A DNA stretch of 64,000 nucleotides from Streptomyces yatensis (lineage in GTDB: Bacteria; Actinomycetota; Actinomycetes; Streptomycetales; Streptomycetaceae). Positions 27,263 through 35,284 of this stretch are shown here, piece after piece (the first letter of the stretch is position 1; the number at the start of each line of letters is the position of its first letter). The notes beneath the pieces were generated by a model that saw only the letters and a program-made list of their open reading frames with translations, ran no database searches and had not been told where the DNA came from. The DNA is taken from contig NZ_CP072941.1 of the NCBI RefSeq assembly GCF_018069625.1, forward strand, positions 4,030,001 through 4,094,000. The letters are read 5' to 3'. Both the position numbers and the translations under genes were made by a program.

Positions 27263-27853
27263 ATGGCACTCGTACTCGACCCCGCCGCTCAGGACCTTCT
27301 CTTCCGTGAGGCCCGCACCGCGAACACCTTCACCGACGAGCCGGTCACCGAGGAGCAGGTGCAGGCGATCTACGACCTGATCAAGTACGCGCCGACCGCG
27401 TTCAACCAGTCGCCGCTGCGCGTTGTGCTGGTCCGTTCCCCCGAGGCCCGTGAGCGGCTGGTCCAGCACATGGCCGAGGGCAACCAGGCCAAGACCTCCA
27501 CCGCCCCGCTGGTCGCGATCCTCGCCGCGGACAACGAGTTCCACGAGGAGCTCCCCGCGCTCTTCCCGCACTTCCCGCAGGCGAAGGACGTCTTCTTCTC
27601 CGAGCGCGCCGCCCGTGAGCAGGCCGCCGCGCTCAACGCCTCGCTGCAGGCCGGTTACTTCATCCTGGGCATCCGCGCCGCCGGTCTCGCCGCCGGCCCG
27701 ATGACCGGTTTCGACGCCGCCGGGGTCCAGAAGGAGTTCCTGGACGAGGACCACACCCCGCTGGTGGTCATCAACATCGGCAAGCCGGGCGAGGACGCCT
27801 GGTTCCCCCGTGGCCCGCGCCTGGACTACGACCAGGTCATCACCACGGTCTGA
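27263..27853 (+). CDS. Nitroreductase-family / malonic semialdehyde reductase-like
   Basis: A 196-residue flavoprotein of the nitroreductase fold, closest in pattern to RutE-type malonic semialdehyde reductases (RTANTFTDEPV, KYAPTAFNQSPLR, MTGFDAAGVQKEF). Members use FMN and NAD(P)H to reduce nitro compounds, quinones or small aldehydes. No rut genes are adjacent, so the RutE role is unlikely; a stress-linked reductase controlled by the dyad upstream is more plausible. A strong hairpin follows the stop. Confidence 0.9.
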   Translation: MALVLDPAAQDLLFREARTANTFTDEPVTEEQVQAIYDLIKYAPTAFNQSPLRVVLVRSPEARERLVQHMAEGNQAKTSTAPLVAILAADNEFHEELPALFPHFPQAKDVFFSERAAREQAAALNASLQAGYFILGIRAAGLAAGPMTGFDAAGVQKEFLDEDHTPLVVINIGKPGEDAWFPRGPRLDYDQVITTV

Positions 27854-27871
27854 GCCACCACAGACCACACG

Positions 27872-27916
27872 CCGAAGGGCGTGGTCCGGACCGCCGGTCC
27901 GGACCACGCCCTTCGG
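27872..27916. terminator. Bidirectional hairpin terminator
   Basis: A perfect 21-base-pair stem (27872-27892 with 27896-27916, arm starting CCGAAGGGCGTGG) closed by a 3-base loop lies between the convergent nitroreductase and DUF4245 genes. Confidence 0.85.
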
Positions 27917-27925
27917 TCGTCGCGC

Positions 27926-28474
27926 TCAGCCCTTCTTCTCGGTGAGCGCGCCGGCCATCTTCGTCAGCTGCCCGTACGACGCCGTCCCGGTGACCACCGT
28001 GGTCACGCCCGGCTCCTGGCGCACCAGCGCGTCGTACTTGTCGCCCTCGTAGCGGACCCACTCCTCGCCGTCGATCCGCTGGACGCGCTTCGTCTGCCGC
28101 GCCTGCTGTGTGACCTCTTCCACGAACGGCACGGGCTTGCCGTCGCTCTGCTCGACCGCGATGTACTCCTCGTCCTGGTCGAGGAAGCCGAGGTGCCAGA
28201 GCGCGCCGTCCGGCTCGGCGGCCGGGCGGTAGGTCACCGACGTCGCACGCCAGCCCTTGGGCAGGCTCCCGGGCTCGGGGGCGGCCACCGGGTACGGGGC
28301 GGCGCGGCGGGCCGTGTCCAGCTCCACGCGGTAGTCCACCGTCTTCACCCCGGAGCCCTTGGCGCCCTCGTCGTGCGGGATGCCGAAGAGGTAGATGGCC
28401 GCCGCGACGACGCCGATCGCCGCCAGCGACAGCACCATGTCCCGGACCGTCTCTTTGCCACGCATACCTGCCAC
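27926..28474 (-). CDS. DUF4245-family membrane-anchored protein
   Basis: A 182-residue protein with one N-terminal membrane helix (VLSLAAIGVVAAAIYLFGI) and an extracellular domain of about 140 residues carrying YPVAAPEPGSLPKGWRATS and a C-terminal VVTGTASYGQL, features of DUF4245. The family is common in Streptomyces next to glpX; no function is known. Either GTG at 28474 or ATG at 28465 could be the start; the difference is three residues. Confidence 0.88.
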   Translation of the reverse strand: MAGMRGKETVRDMVLSLAAIGVVAAAIYLFGIPHDEGAKGSGVKTVDYRVELDTARRAAPYPVAAPEPGSLPKGWRATSVTYRPAAEPDGALWHLGFLDQDEEYIAVEQSDGKPVPFVEEVTQQARQTKRVQRIDGEEWVRYEGDKYDALVRQEPGVTTVVTGTASYGQLTKMAGALTEKKG

Positions 28475-28528
28475 GCCCCCTATCGTCCCTCATCCGGTCG
28501 CCGCACCTCGCAACAGGGCCGTGCTCAT

Positions 28529-28601
28529 GCGTGGGGCTGTCTGCTCACTTAGCCAATCAGCGGATAAAGTCATGAACACCCTCACCCTCCTAGCCCCACG
28601 C
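28529..28601. promoter_or_regulatory. Long-range dyad around the glpX promoter region
   Basis: GCGTGGGGCT (28529-28538) and AGCCCCACGC (28592-28601) form a perfect 10-base inverted repeat spaced by 53 bases, between the divergent DUF4245 and glpX starts. It could be a looped operator or a hairpin in the leader; no specific regulator is known to me. Confidence 0.4.
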
Positions 28602-28650
28602 GGGAAGGAGGGACCTCCCGGTCCGTCGCCGTACAGAAAGGTGCGCTCCG

Positions 28651-29682
28651 ATGACCGAGCATCATCTCCCCTCCCAGCTCGAGGTCAGCCCCGAGGCTCC
28701 CGATCGCAACCTCGCCCTGGAACTCGTCCGGGTCACCGAGGCGGGTGCCATGGCCTCCGGCCGCTGGGTGGGCCGCGGCGACAAGAACGGCGCCGACGGC
28801 GCCGCCGTGAAGGCCATGCGCTCCCTCGTGCACACCGTCTCGATGAACGGCGTCGTCGTCATCGGAGAGGGGGAGAAGGACGAGGCCCCGATGCTCTTCA
28901 ACGGTGAGCGCGTGGGCGATGGCACCGGCCCGGAGTGCGACGTGGCCGTGGACCCCGTGGACGGCACCACGCTCACCGCGAAGGGCATGGCCAACGCCGT
29001 CTCCGTGCTCGCGGTCGCCGAGCGCGGCACCATGTTCGACCCGTCGGCCGTCTTCTACATGGACAAGCTGGTGACCGGCCCCGACGCCGCCGAGTTCGTC
29101 GACATCACCGCTCCCCCTGGCGTGAACATCCGCCGGATCGCCAAGGCCAAGAAGTCCAGCCCCGAGGACGTCACCGTCGTGGTCCTCGACCGGCCGCGCC
29201 ACGAGGGCATCGTCAAGGAGATCCGGGAGGCGGGCGCCCGGATCAAGTTCATCTCCGACGGCGATGTGGCCGGCGCGATCATGGCCGCGCGCGAGAGCAC
29301 CGGCGTGGACCTGCTGCTGGGCGTCGGCGGTACACCGGAGGGCATCATCGCGGCCTGTGCGATCAAGTGCCTCGGCGGCACCATCCAGGCCAAGCTGTGG
29401 CCGAAGGACGACGAGGAGCGGCAGCGCGCCCTGGACGCGGGCCACGACCTCGACCAGGTCCTCGAGACCGACGACCTGGTCAGCGGCGACAACGTGTTCT
29501 TCGTCGCGACCGGCATCACGGACGGGGATCTGCTGCGCGGGGTGCGGTACCGCGCGGAGACCGCCACCACCCAGTCGCTGGTCATGCGGTCCAAGTCCGG
29601 CACCATCCGGCAGATCGACTCCACCCACCGGCTGGCCAAGCTGCGCGCCTACGCCGCTGTCGACTTCGAACGGCCCAGCTGA
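28651..29682 (+). CDS. glpX: Class II fructose-1,6-bisphosphatase
   Basis: A 343-residue GlpX that converts fructose 1,6-bisphosphate to fructose 6-phosphate in gluconeogenesis. [13 protein letters not shown] and DPVDGTT are the metal-binding motifs, and [20 protein letters not shown] the conserved sugar-phosphate region. The ATG at 28651 has AAAGG upstream. It is complete and typical in length. Confidence 0.96.
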   Translation: MTEHHLPSQLEVSPEAPDRNLALELVRVTEAGAMASGRWVGRGDKNGADGAAVKAMRSLVHTVSMNGVVVIGEGEKDEAPMLFNGERVGDGTGPECDVAVDPVDGTTLTAKGMANAVSVLAVAERGTMFDPSAVFYMDKLVTGPDAAEFVDITAPPGVNIRRIAKAKKSSPEDVTVVVLDRPRHEGIVKEIREAGARIKFISDGDVAGAIMAARESTGVDLLLGVGGTPEGIIAACAIKCLGGTIQAKLWPKDDEERQRALDAGHDLDQVLETDDLVSGDNVFFVATGITDGDLLRGVRYRAETATTQSLVMRSKSGTIRQIDSTHRLAKLRAYAAVDFERPS

Positions 29683-29731
29683 GCGCGCGGTACGTCACAC
29701 AGACAGCGGGTAACGCCGACGGCACATGACA

Positions 29732-29767
29732 AGGGCCGGGCTCCGCCTCCCGGCGGGGCCCGGCCCT
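29732..29767. terminator. Bidirectional hairpin terminator after glpX
   Basis: AGGGCCGGG (29732-29740) pairs with CCCGGCCCT (29759-29767) between the convergent glpX and WhiB-like genes. Confidence 0.6.
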
Positions 29768-29780
29768 GGTCCCGAAGAGT

Positions 29781-30137
29781 TCAGCCCGCGGCGGCGACCC
29801 GCACCGCGCGCTGCAGCTCCGCCTCCCGGCGCCGGCGGCGGGCCAGCACGACCCGGCGCTCGGCCGCGGTCAGCCCGCCCCACACGCCGTACGGCTCGGG
29901 CTGCAGCAGTGCGTGCTCCCGGCACTCGACCATGACCGGGCAGCGCGCGCAGACGCGCTTGGCGGCCTCTTCCCGCGACAGCCTGGCAGCCGTGGGCTCC
30001 TTGGAAGGAGCGAAGAACAGCCCGGCCTCGTCCCGTCGGCACACCGCCTCCGAGTGCCAGGGGCCGGCCTGATCGCGCGCGGGAACGCGCTGCGGGGGCA
30101 CGGCGGCTTCCAGCAGGGGCTGATGCGGTTGCAGCAC
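29781..30137 (-). CDS. wblI: WhiB-like iron-sulfur regulator (WblI-like)
   Basis: A 118-residue Wbl protein. Four cysteines that would hold a [4Fe-4S] cluster are C33, C63, C66 and C72, followed by the G84-VWGG turn and a basic C-terminus (RRVVLARRRRREAELQ). The neighbour glpX gene suggests WblI by position; Wbl proteins usually bind a sigma factor and regulate development or redox responses. The paralogue assignment is from memory of gene order and is less certain than the family. Confidence 0.88.
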   Translation of the reverse strand: MLQPHQPLLEAAVPPQRVPARDQAGPWHSEAVCRRDEAGLFFAPSKEPTAARLSREEAAKRVCARCPVMVECREHALLQPEPYGVWGGLTAAERRVVLARRRRREAELQRAVRVAAAG

Positions 30138-30316
30138 GGTCTACTCCTGACGACGGCTCCGGTGGTCACCCTTGCCCGCCTCGAGGTGTACGGCCCCGTG
30201 AGCACCCCCATCAGCCGTACGAGAGACGATGCACCAAGCCTTACCCGCTGTGCGCGCGCTTATGCACACCGTTGTCCCACCCGGAACTTCCCCCGCGCAT
30301 GCTCGTTCTTCAGGGC

Positions 30317-31069
30317 TTATGCCCGCAGGTTCTTCAGCCGCTTTCCCCGCTTGGGCTTGGCCTCGACACCCCCGAAGACCGCGAACCCGGTCACGTGGAT
30401 CACCGGTGCGTCGGGGTCCTGCGCCTCGTACGTCCTGACGTCGAAACCGCCGAGGATGCCCGCGCCCGAGCCGCGCAGCGAGACGTTCTCCGGGACCTTG
30501 ATGTCCACCCCGCCGAAGGCCGCCACGACATTGATGACGATCTCCCGGTGCTCGAAGACCGCCTCGGTCAGGTCGATCTCGACGCCGCCGAAGACCGCCA
30601 GGGCGTTCGTACGGCGCCTGACCCGCCAGCGACCCTTGCGCGTCGAACCGCCGAAGACCGCCACCAGGTTCTCCGACTCGGGCACGGTGCGCGCCCAGTC
30701 CGGCTCCGCGTCGTGGGCCGGCGCCGGGCCGGTGCCGCGGTCGGGGGCGGCGGGCAGATCGCGCACCAGGGGCTCCAGCTCGCCGAGGGTCTTGGCGCGA
30801 TAGACCGCGTCGATCCGCTCGGCGTGCTCCTCCGGCTGGAGCCGCCCCTCGGCGAGGGCCTCCCGCAGGATGTCCGCGATCCGGTCGCGGTCCGCGTCGG
30901 ACGCGCGCAACTCCCCCTCCGCGACGGGCGCGGACGCCGGGGCCGGAGTCGGAGCCGGAGCCGGGGTCGGAGCCGGGGCGACCGCGGGGGCCGCCGTGAC
31001 GGGCGCGGGGGCCGCCGTGGCGGGTGCGGGGGCGGATTTGGTCAGGGGCACGGGCTGCTGCTCATCCAC
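30317..31069 (-). CDS. DUF1707 / LiaF-like cell-envelope protein
   Basis: A 250-residue protein. An Ala/Pro-rich N-terminal stretch of about 48 residues precedes a DUF1707 domain (LRASDADRDRIADILREALAEGRLQPEEHAERIDAVY), then a beta-helical C-terminal region with three AVFGG/AAFGGV repeats like the LiaF/VraT cell wall response domain. No membrane helix is evident, so it may be cytoplasmic or membrane-peripheral. A 20-base dyad sits just upstream. The role is probably in envelope stress sensing, inferred from the domain only. Confidence 0.88.
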   Translation of the reverse strand: MDEQQPVPLTKSAPAPATAAPAPVTAAPAVAPAPTPAPAPTPAPASAPVAEGELRASDADRDRIADILREALAEGRLQPEEHAERIDAVYRAKTLGELEPLVRDLPAAPDRGTGPAPAHDAEPDWARTVPESENLVAVFGGSTRKGRWRVRRRTNALAVFGGVEIDLTEAVFEHREIVINVVAAFGGVDIKVPENVSLRGSGAGILGGFDVRTYEAQDPDAPVIHVTGFAVFGGVEAKPKRGKRLKNLRA

Positions 31070-31084
31070 GGACTCAGGGTATCC

Positions 31085-31104
31085 AGTCGCGATCTATCGC
31101 GACT
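31085..31104. promoter_or_regulatory. TCGCGAT dyad upstream of the DUF1707 gene
   Basis: AGTCGCGAT and ATCGCGACT (31085-31093 and 31096-31104) form a perfect 9-base inverted repeat with a 2-base centre, 16-35 bases before the DUF1707 start. It is likely an operator for an unidentified regulator. Confidence 0.5.
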
Positions 31105-31288
31105 AGGGGACGATCCCTGACGGATCCCTGATCCTTCCCCCACCCGTCCCCGCGCTCGTCCCCGCGCCCGCGGCCGACCCCGCTACTGAGCCCTACCTCA
31201 CAGATCCCGTTCCGCCGCCCCGTTCTACGCTTATGAACGCGCTGTCGACGAAGTCAGCCGAAGCCCTGTCGAGTGAGGAATGGCCGCG

Positions 31289-32992
31289 ATGCCCCCCGTC
31301 TCCCGTCCCGCCCACCCAGCGTTTGCCTATTCGGACCTGCTGCCCCTGGGAGAAGACACCACGCCGTACCGCCTGGTGACCTCCGACGGCGTGAGCACCT
31401 TCGAGGCCGATGGGCGCACCTTCCTGAAGGTCGAGCCGGAGGCGCTGCGCAAGCTCGCGGCCGAGGCGATGCACGACATCTCGCACTATCTGCGCCCCGC
31501 CCACCTCGCCCAGCTGCGCCGCATCCTGGACGACCCGGAGGCCAGCGCCAACGACCGCTTCGTGGCGCTGGACCTGCTGAAGAACGCCAACATCGCGGCC
31601 GCCGGGGTGCTCCCGATGTGCCAGGACACCGGCACCGCGATCGTCATGGGCAAGCGCGGGCAGAACGTACTGACCGAAGGCGGCGACGAGGAGGCCCTGT
31701 CGCGGGGCGTCTTCGACGCGTACACCAAGCTCAATCTGCGCTACTCCCAGATGGCCCCGCTGACCATGTGGGAGGAGAAGAACACCGGCTCTAACCTGCC
31801 CGCGCAGATCGAGCTCTACGCGACCGACGGCGGCGCCTACAAGTTCCTCTTCATGGCCAAGGGCGGCGGCTCGGCCAACAAGTCCTTCCTCTACCAGGAG
31901 ACGAAGGCGGTGCTGAACGAGGCATCGATGATGAAGTTCCTGGAGGAGAAGATCCGCTCGCTGGGCACGGCCGCCTGCCCGCCGTACCACCTGGCGATCG
32001 TGGTCGGCGGCACCAGCGCCGAGTACGCGCTCAAGACCGCCAAGTACGCCTCCGCGCACTACCTGGACGAGCTGCCCGCCGAGGGCTCCCCGACCGGGCA
32101 CGGCTTCCGCGACAAGGAGCTGGAGGAGAAGGTCTTCGAGCTGACGCAGAAGATCGGGATCGGCGCGCAGTTCGGCGGCAAGTACTTCTGCCATGACGTC
32201 CGCGTGGTCCGGCTGCCGCGCCACGGCGCCTCCTGCCCGGTCGCCATCGCGGTCTCCTGCTCCGCCGACCGCCAGGCGCTCGCCAAGATCACACCGGAGG
32301 GCGTCTTCCTGGAGCAGCTCGAGACCGACCCGGCGCGCTTCCTGCCGGAGACGACCGAGGAGGAGCTGACCAAGGGCGCGGGCCCGGACCTGGACGCGGT
32401 CGCCATCGACCTCAACCGGCCGATGGACGACGTCCTGGCCGAGCTGACCCGGCACCCGGTCAAGACCCGGCTCTCGCTCACCGGCACGCTGGTCGTCGCC
32501 CGGGACATCGCGCACGCGAAGATCAAGGAGCGGCTGGACGCGGGCGAGGAGATGCCCGAGTACCTGAAGAACCACCCGGTGTACTACGCGGGCCCGGCCA
32601 AGACCCCCGAGGGCTACGCCTCCGGTTCGTTCGGGCCGACGACGGCGGGCCGGATGGACGCGTACGTCGAGCAGTTCCAGGCGGCGGGCGGCTCGAAGGT
32701 CATGCTGGCCAAGGGCAACCGCTCGAAGCAGGTCACCGACGCGTGTGCCGCGCACGGCGGCTTCTACCTGGGCTCGATCGGCGGTCCGGCGGCGCGGCTG
32801 GCGCAGGACTGCATCAAGAAGGTCGAGGTCCTCGAGTACGAGGAGCTGGGCATGGAGGCGGTCTGGCGGATCGAGGTCGAGGACTTCCCCGCGTTCATCG
32901 TGGTGGACGACAAGGGGAACGACTTCTTCCAAGATCCGGCGCCGCAGCCGACGTTCACGAGTATTCCGGTGCGGGGGCCCGGGGTGGCGTAA
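31289..32992 (+). CDS. Class I (iron-sulfur) fumarate hydratase
   Basis: A 567-residue class I fumarase that interconverts fumarate and malate. Cluster cysteines are suggested in [26 protein letters not shown] and AVSC; the alpha domain is followed by the beta domain containing [11 protein letters not shown] and [13 protein letters not shown] at 31289 is chosen because AGGA is 9 bases upstream, whereas the in-frame ATG at 31280 directly abuts that site. A second, iron-independent fumarase gene lies 4.7 kb downstream. Confidence 0.93.
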   Translation: MPPVSRPAHPAFAYSDLLPLGEDTTPYRLVTSDGVSTFEADGRTFLKVEPEALRKLAAEAMHDISHYLRPAHLAQLRRILDDPEASANDRFVALDLLKNANIAAAGVLPMCQDTGTAIVMGKRGQNVLTEGGDEEALSRGVFDAYTKLNLRYSQMAPLTMWEEKNTGSNLPAQIELYATDGGAYKFLFMAKGGGSANKSFLYQETKAVLNEASMMKFLEEKIRSLGTAACPPYHLAIVVGGTSAEYALKTAKYASAHYLDELPAEGSPTGHGFRDKELEEKVFELTQKIGIGAQFGGKYFCHDVRVVRLPRHGASCPVAIAVSCSADRQALAKITPEGVFLEQLETDPARFLPETTEEELTKGAGPDLDAVAIDLNRPMDDVLAELTRHPVKTRLSLTGTLVVARDIAHAKIKERLDAGEEMPEYLKNHPVYYAGPAKTPEGYASGSFGPTTAGRMDAYVEQFQAAGGSKVMLAKGNRSKQVTDACAAHGGFYLGSIGGPAARLAQDCIKKVEVLEYEELGMEAVWRIEVEDFPAFIVVDDKGNDFFQDPAPQPTFTSIPVRGPGVA

Positions 32993-33043
32993 CGCTTTGG
33001 GGGCGGCGGGGGCGTGGATGCGCCCCGCCGCCCTTACCCGTCC

Positions 33044-33118
33044 CATCCCGGGGGCTGCGCCCCAAGCCCCCGGCCGGCCCGGGTGGGCCTTGTCCTCAAG
33101 CGCCGGACGGGCTGGATC
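33044..33118. repeat. Streptomyces intergenic repeat element
   Basis: GGGGGCTGCGCCCCAAGCCC followed by TCCTCAAGCGCCGGACGGGC resembles a repeated intergenic motif that I recall occurring many times in Streptomyces genomes. It lies between the convergent fumarase and GH18-like genes. Copy number cannot be checked within one window. Confidence 0.45.
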
Positions 33119-33120
33119 GG

Positions 33121-34215
33121 TCAGCCTCTCAGCGCTGCCTCGAAGGCTCCGGGGCGTTGGGTGACGCCGCTGCAGCGGGTGTTCGGGACGACGTTCTCGG
33201 CCGTCTCGGGGCCCGCGGCACCGGCCGTGGGGTCGGTCGGGGTGGCCGACTGGGTCATGTCCGGGGTGCACGGCTGGTCGCGTTCGGCGGACCACATCGA
33301 CAGCCGTCCGATCCCCTTGTCCGCGGCGAACCGAGCCAGCCCGGACGCGTCCTCCAGCGTGAAGGTCTCGCCGGTGACGTCGTTGACCCCGATCATCGGT
33401 GTCACGGCGAGCACCTTCCAGGCGGCGGCGTCGGACATGCCGAGCACCTCGCGGATCCGGGCCTGTGCGGCGGTGGCCGCCTGGACGGCGTAGTCGCCCA
33501 TGTCGCCCGTATGGTTCCCGCTGTAGTTCATCGCCATGATGTTGATGGTCGAGAGGATGACCCCCTCCTGTTTGGCGGCCTCCAACTGGGCGACGCTGTC
33601 GGCGGTCAGCCCGTCGGGCATGGCGGGCAGGGTGAAGGAGATGTTCAGGCCCTCGTGGGTGCGCTGGATCAGCGCGAGCGCCTGGGCGCGGCGGGCGGCG
33701 GCCTCGGGGTCGGCGAGCGCCTCGCCCTCGAGGTCGAAGTCGATCCGGTGTGCCTGGTAGCGCTCGATCACCTCGGCGTAGGCGGAGGCGAGTTCGGGGA
33801 CGTCGGTGCAGACGGTGGCGAGCTCGGTGCCCTCGGCGCCGCCGAAGGAGATCCGTACGTCGCCGCCCGCCCGGCGGACGCCCTCGACCCGGGCCTCCAG
33901 CGCCTCGTCGTCGAGCGAGGTGCCGCCGTCCCACACCGGGGCGCAGCCGTCGCCCGCGACGACGAAGCCCAGGGTGAACTCCTTGACCCCGCGGGCGGCC
34001 GCGGCGGCCATGTCGTACCCCGAGTCCGACCAGGCGTTGACGTACGGCACGAACTCGGCGGGTGGCCGCGCCGCGGGGGGCTGCGACGCCTGCGGCGGTG
34101 AGGGCGCGGCGTGCGGCTCGGGCGACTGCTTGTGGTGTCCCGCCCATACGGCGATGGTGGCGCAGACCACCGCGCCGGCCACGGCGATTCCGCTCATGCG
34201 GGGGCTGGCCCTCAT
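33121..34215 (-). CDS. Secreted/membrane-anchored GH18-like protein
   Basis: A 364-residue protein with an N-terminal membrane helix (GIAVAGAVVCATIAVWAG), a Pro-rich linker and a glycoside hydrolase 18 fold. The catalytic-type motif reads IDFDLEG, retaining the last Asp and the acid Glu of DxxDxDxE; ISFGGAEG and MAMNYSG are further family segments. It may be an active chitinase-like enzyme or a lectin-like relative. The ATG at 34215 has AAGGAG about 10 bases upstream. Confidence 0.88.
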   Translation of the reverse strand: MRASPRMSGIAVAGAVVCATIAVWAGHHKQSPEPHAAPSPPQASQPPAARPPAEFVPYVNAWSDSGYDMAAAAARGVKEFTLGFVVAGDGCAPVWDGGTSLDDEALEARVEGVRRAGGDVRISFGGAEGTELATVCTDVPELASAYAEVIERYQAHRIDFDLEGEALADPEAAARRAQALALIQRTHEGLNISFTLPAMPDGLTADSVAQLEAAKQEGVILSTINIMAMNYSGNHTGDMGDYAVQAATAAQARIREVLGMSDAAAWKVLAVTPMIGVNDVTGETFTLEDASGLARFAADKGIGRLSMWSAERDQPCTPDMTQSATPTDPTAGAAGPETAENVVPNTRCSGVTQRPGAFEAALRG

Positions 34216-34334
34216 GGCTCTGGCTCCTTCTTGCGGTCCGGTACGAGGCGCCGGGGGCTGCGCCGCCCGAGCCGTTCTCCTCGCCAAACCTCGCATATTC
34301 CGTGAAGCCTACTGAACTATGACACACCGCATGT

Positions 34335-34362
34335 TTGACTTATATGTCGCATGTCGTATTTT
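34335..34362 (+). promoter_or_regulatory. Probable promoter of the matAB-like pair
   Basis: TTGACT (34335-34340) and TATTTT (34357-34362) are 16 bases apart in an A/T-rich patch. The predicted transcript start would be about 12 bases before the ATG at 34382, leaving little or no ribosome binding site, so the message may be nearly leaderless. Confidence 0.5.
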
Positions 34363-34381
34363 CTGCATTAGCCTCTTCCGT

Positions 34382-35284
34382 ATGGATCCTCAGTCAGATG
34401 TGGCCGAGCGCGCGCCTTCGCGTCCCCTCCGCGCTGACGTGGCCCGGAAGGGGCCCGTGTTCGTGGACCTCTCCGGGCGCCGTGGCCGACTGGTACGACA
34501 TGTGGGCGTAGTCGCGGGGGCCGCCTGCCTCGGCTATTCGGCGGTCCTGGGGCTGGGCTACGCGGGCGGTACGCCGTTCGCGCCGCAGACGCTGATCCCC
34601 GGGCATCCCGTCTCCACCGAGGCGTTCGGCCGGCAGCCGAAGCACAGCCCGGAGGGTCGCACGGGGCCCTCCGGATCGCATGAGCGGCGCGAGGACGCGC
34701 GGGAGTACGCGTACGCCCCGACCCACCGTCAGCACCAGCGCCACCGGCACGACTCCGGGCGTCCGGAGCCCCAGGCCGCCCGGGAGCCCGTGGCCCTGCC
34801 CCCCATCACCACCCGGCCGCGGCCCGCGCCCCCGCAGCCCGCCCCGCCCAAGGCCCACCGCGCGGCGCCGCGGCACTCCCCCGCGCACCCCCGCCCCGGC
34901 GCCCGCCAGTCCGCTGAGGAACACCGGGCCGCGGGGCACCGCAAGCACCCCCACGCGCCCTCGCATCCGGCCGCCCACCCGCCCGTCAAGCACCCCGTGG
35001 ACGCGTCGCACACCCCGCCGAAGAAGCACCCGGCCACCTCCAAGCCGCCGGCCAAGGGGTCCGGCCGCCCGCAGGCCCCCGGCCACACCACCAAGCCCGG
35101 CCACACCACGAAGCCCGGCCACGCCACGAAGCCCGGCCACGCCAATTCCCCCCAGAAGCCCCAGACCCAGAAGCCCCCGCAGGCCAACGCGCCCAAGCCC
35201 CCGAAGGGCCCCCAGGGGCCCGCCGGCGGCGGCAACCCGGCCGGTGGGCCGGGCACCCCCGAGGCCGAGGGCGAGGAGTCATGA
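34382..35284 (+). CDS. MatA-like membrane protein with disordered tail
   Basis: A 300-residue protein with one membrane helix near the N-terminus (VGVVAGAACLGYSAVLGLG) and about 220 His/Pro/Lys-rich, disordered residues outside, including PGHTTK/PGHATK repeats. It is translationally coupled (ATGA) to a deacetylase-glycosyltransferase, the arrangement of MatA and MatB, which make poly-N-acetylglucosamine for mycelial aggregation in Streptomyces. The sequence itself is too low in complexity to assign by motif; the name rests on context. Little ribosome binding site is seen before ATG 34382. Confidence 0.7.
   Translation: MDPQSDVAERAPSRPLRADVARKGPVFVDLSGRRGRLVRHVGVVAGAACLGYSAVLGLGYAGGTPFAPQTLIPGHPVSTEAFGRQPKHSPEGRTGPSGSHERREDAREYAYAPTHRQHQRHRHDSGRPEPQAAREPVALPPITTRPRPAPPQPAPPKAHRAAPRHSPAHPRPGARQSAEEHRAAGHRKHPHAPSHPAAHPPVKHPVDASHTPPKKHPATSKPPAKGSGRPQAPGHTTKPGHTTKPGHATKPGHANSPQKPQTQKPPQANAPKPPKGPQGPAGGGNPAGGPGTPEAEGEES

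Noticed and set aside
31193..34327. A 1044-codon leftward frame opposite the fumarase
   Set aside because: It spans the fumarase and GH18-like genes antisense or out of frame and has no domain character.
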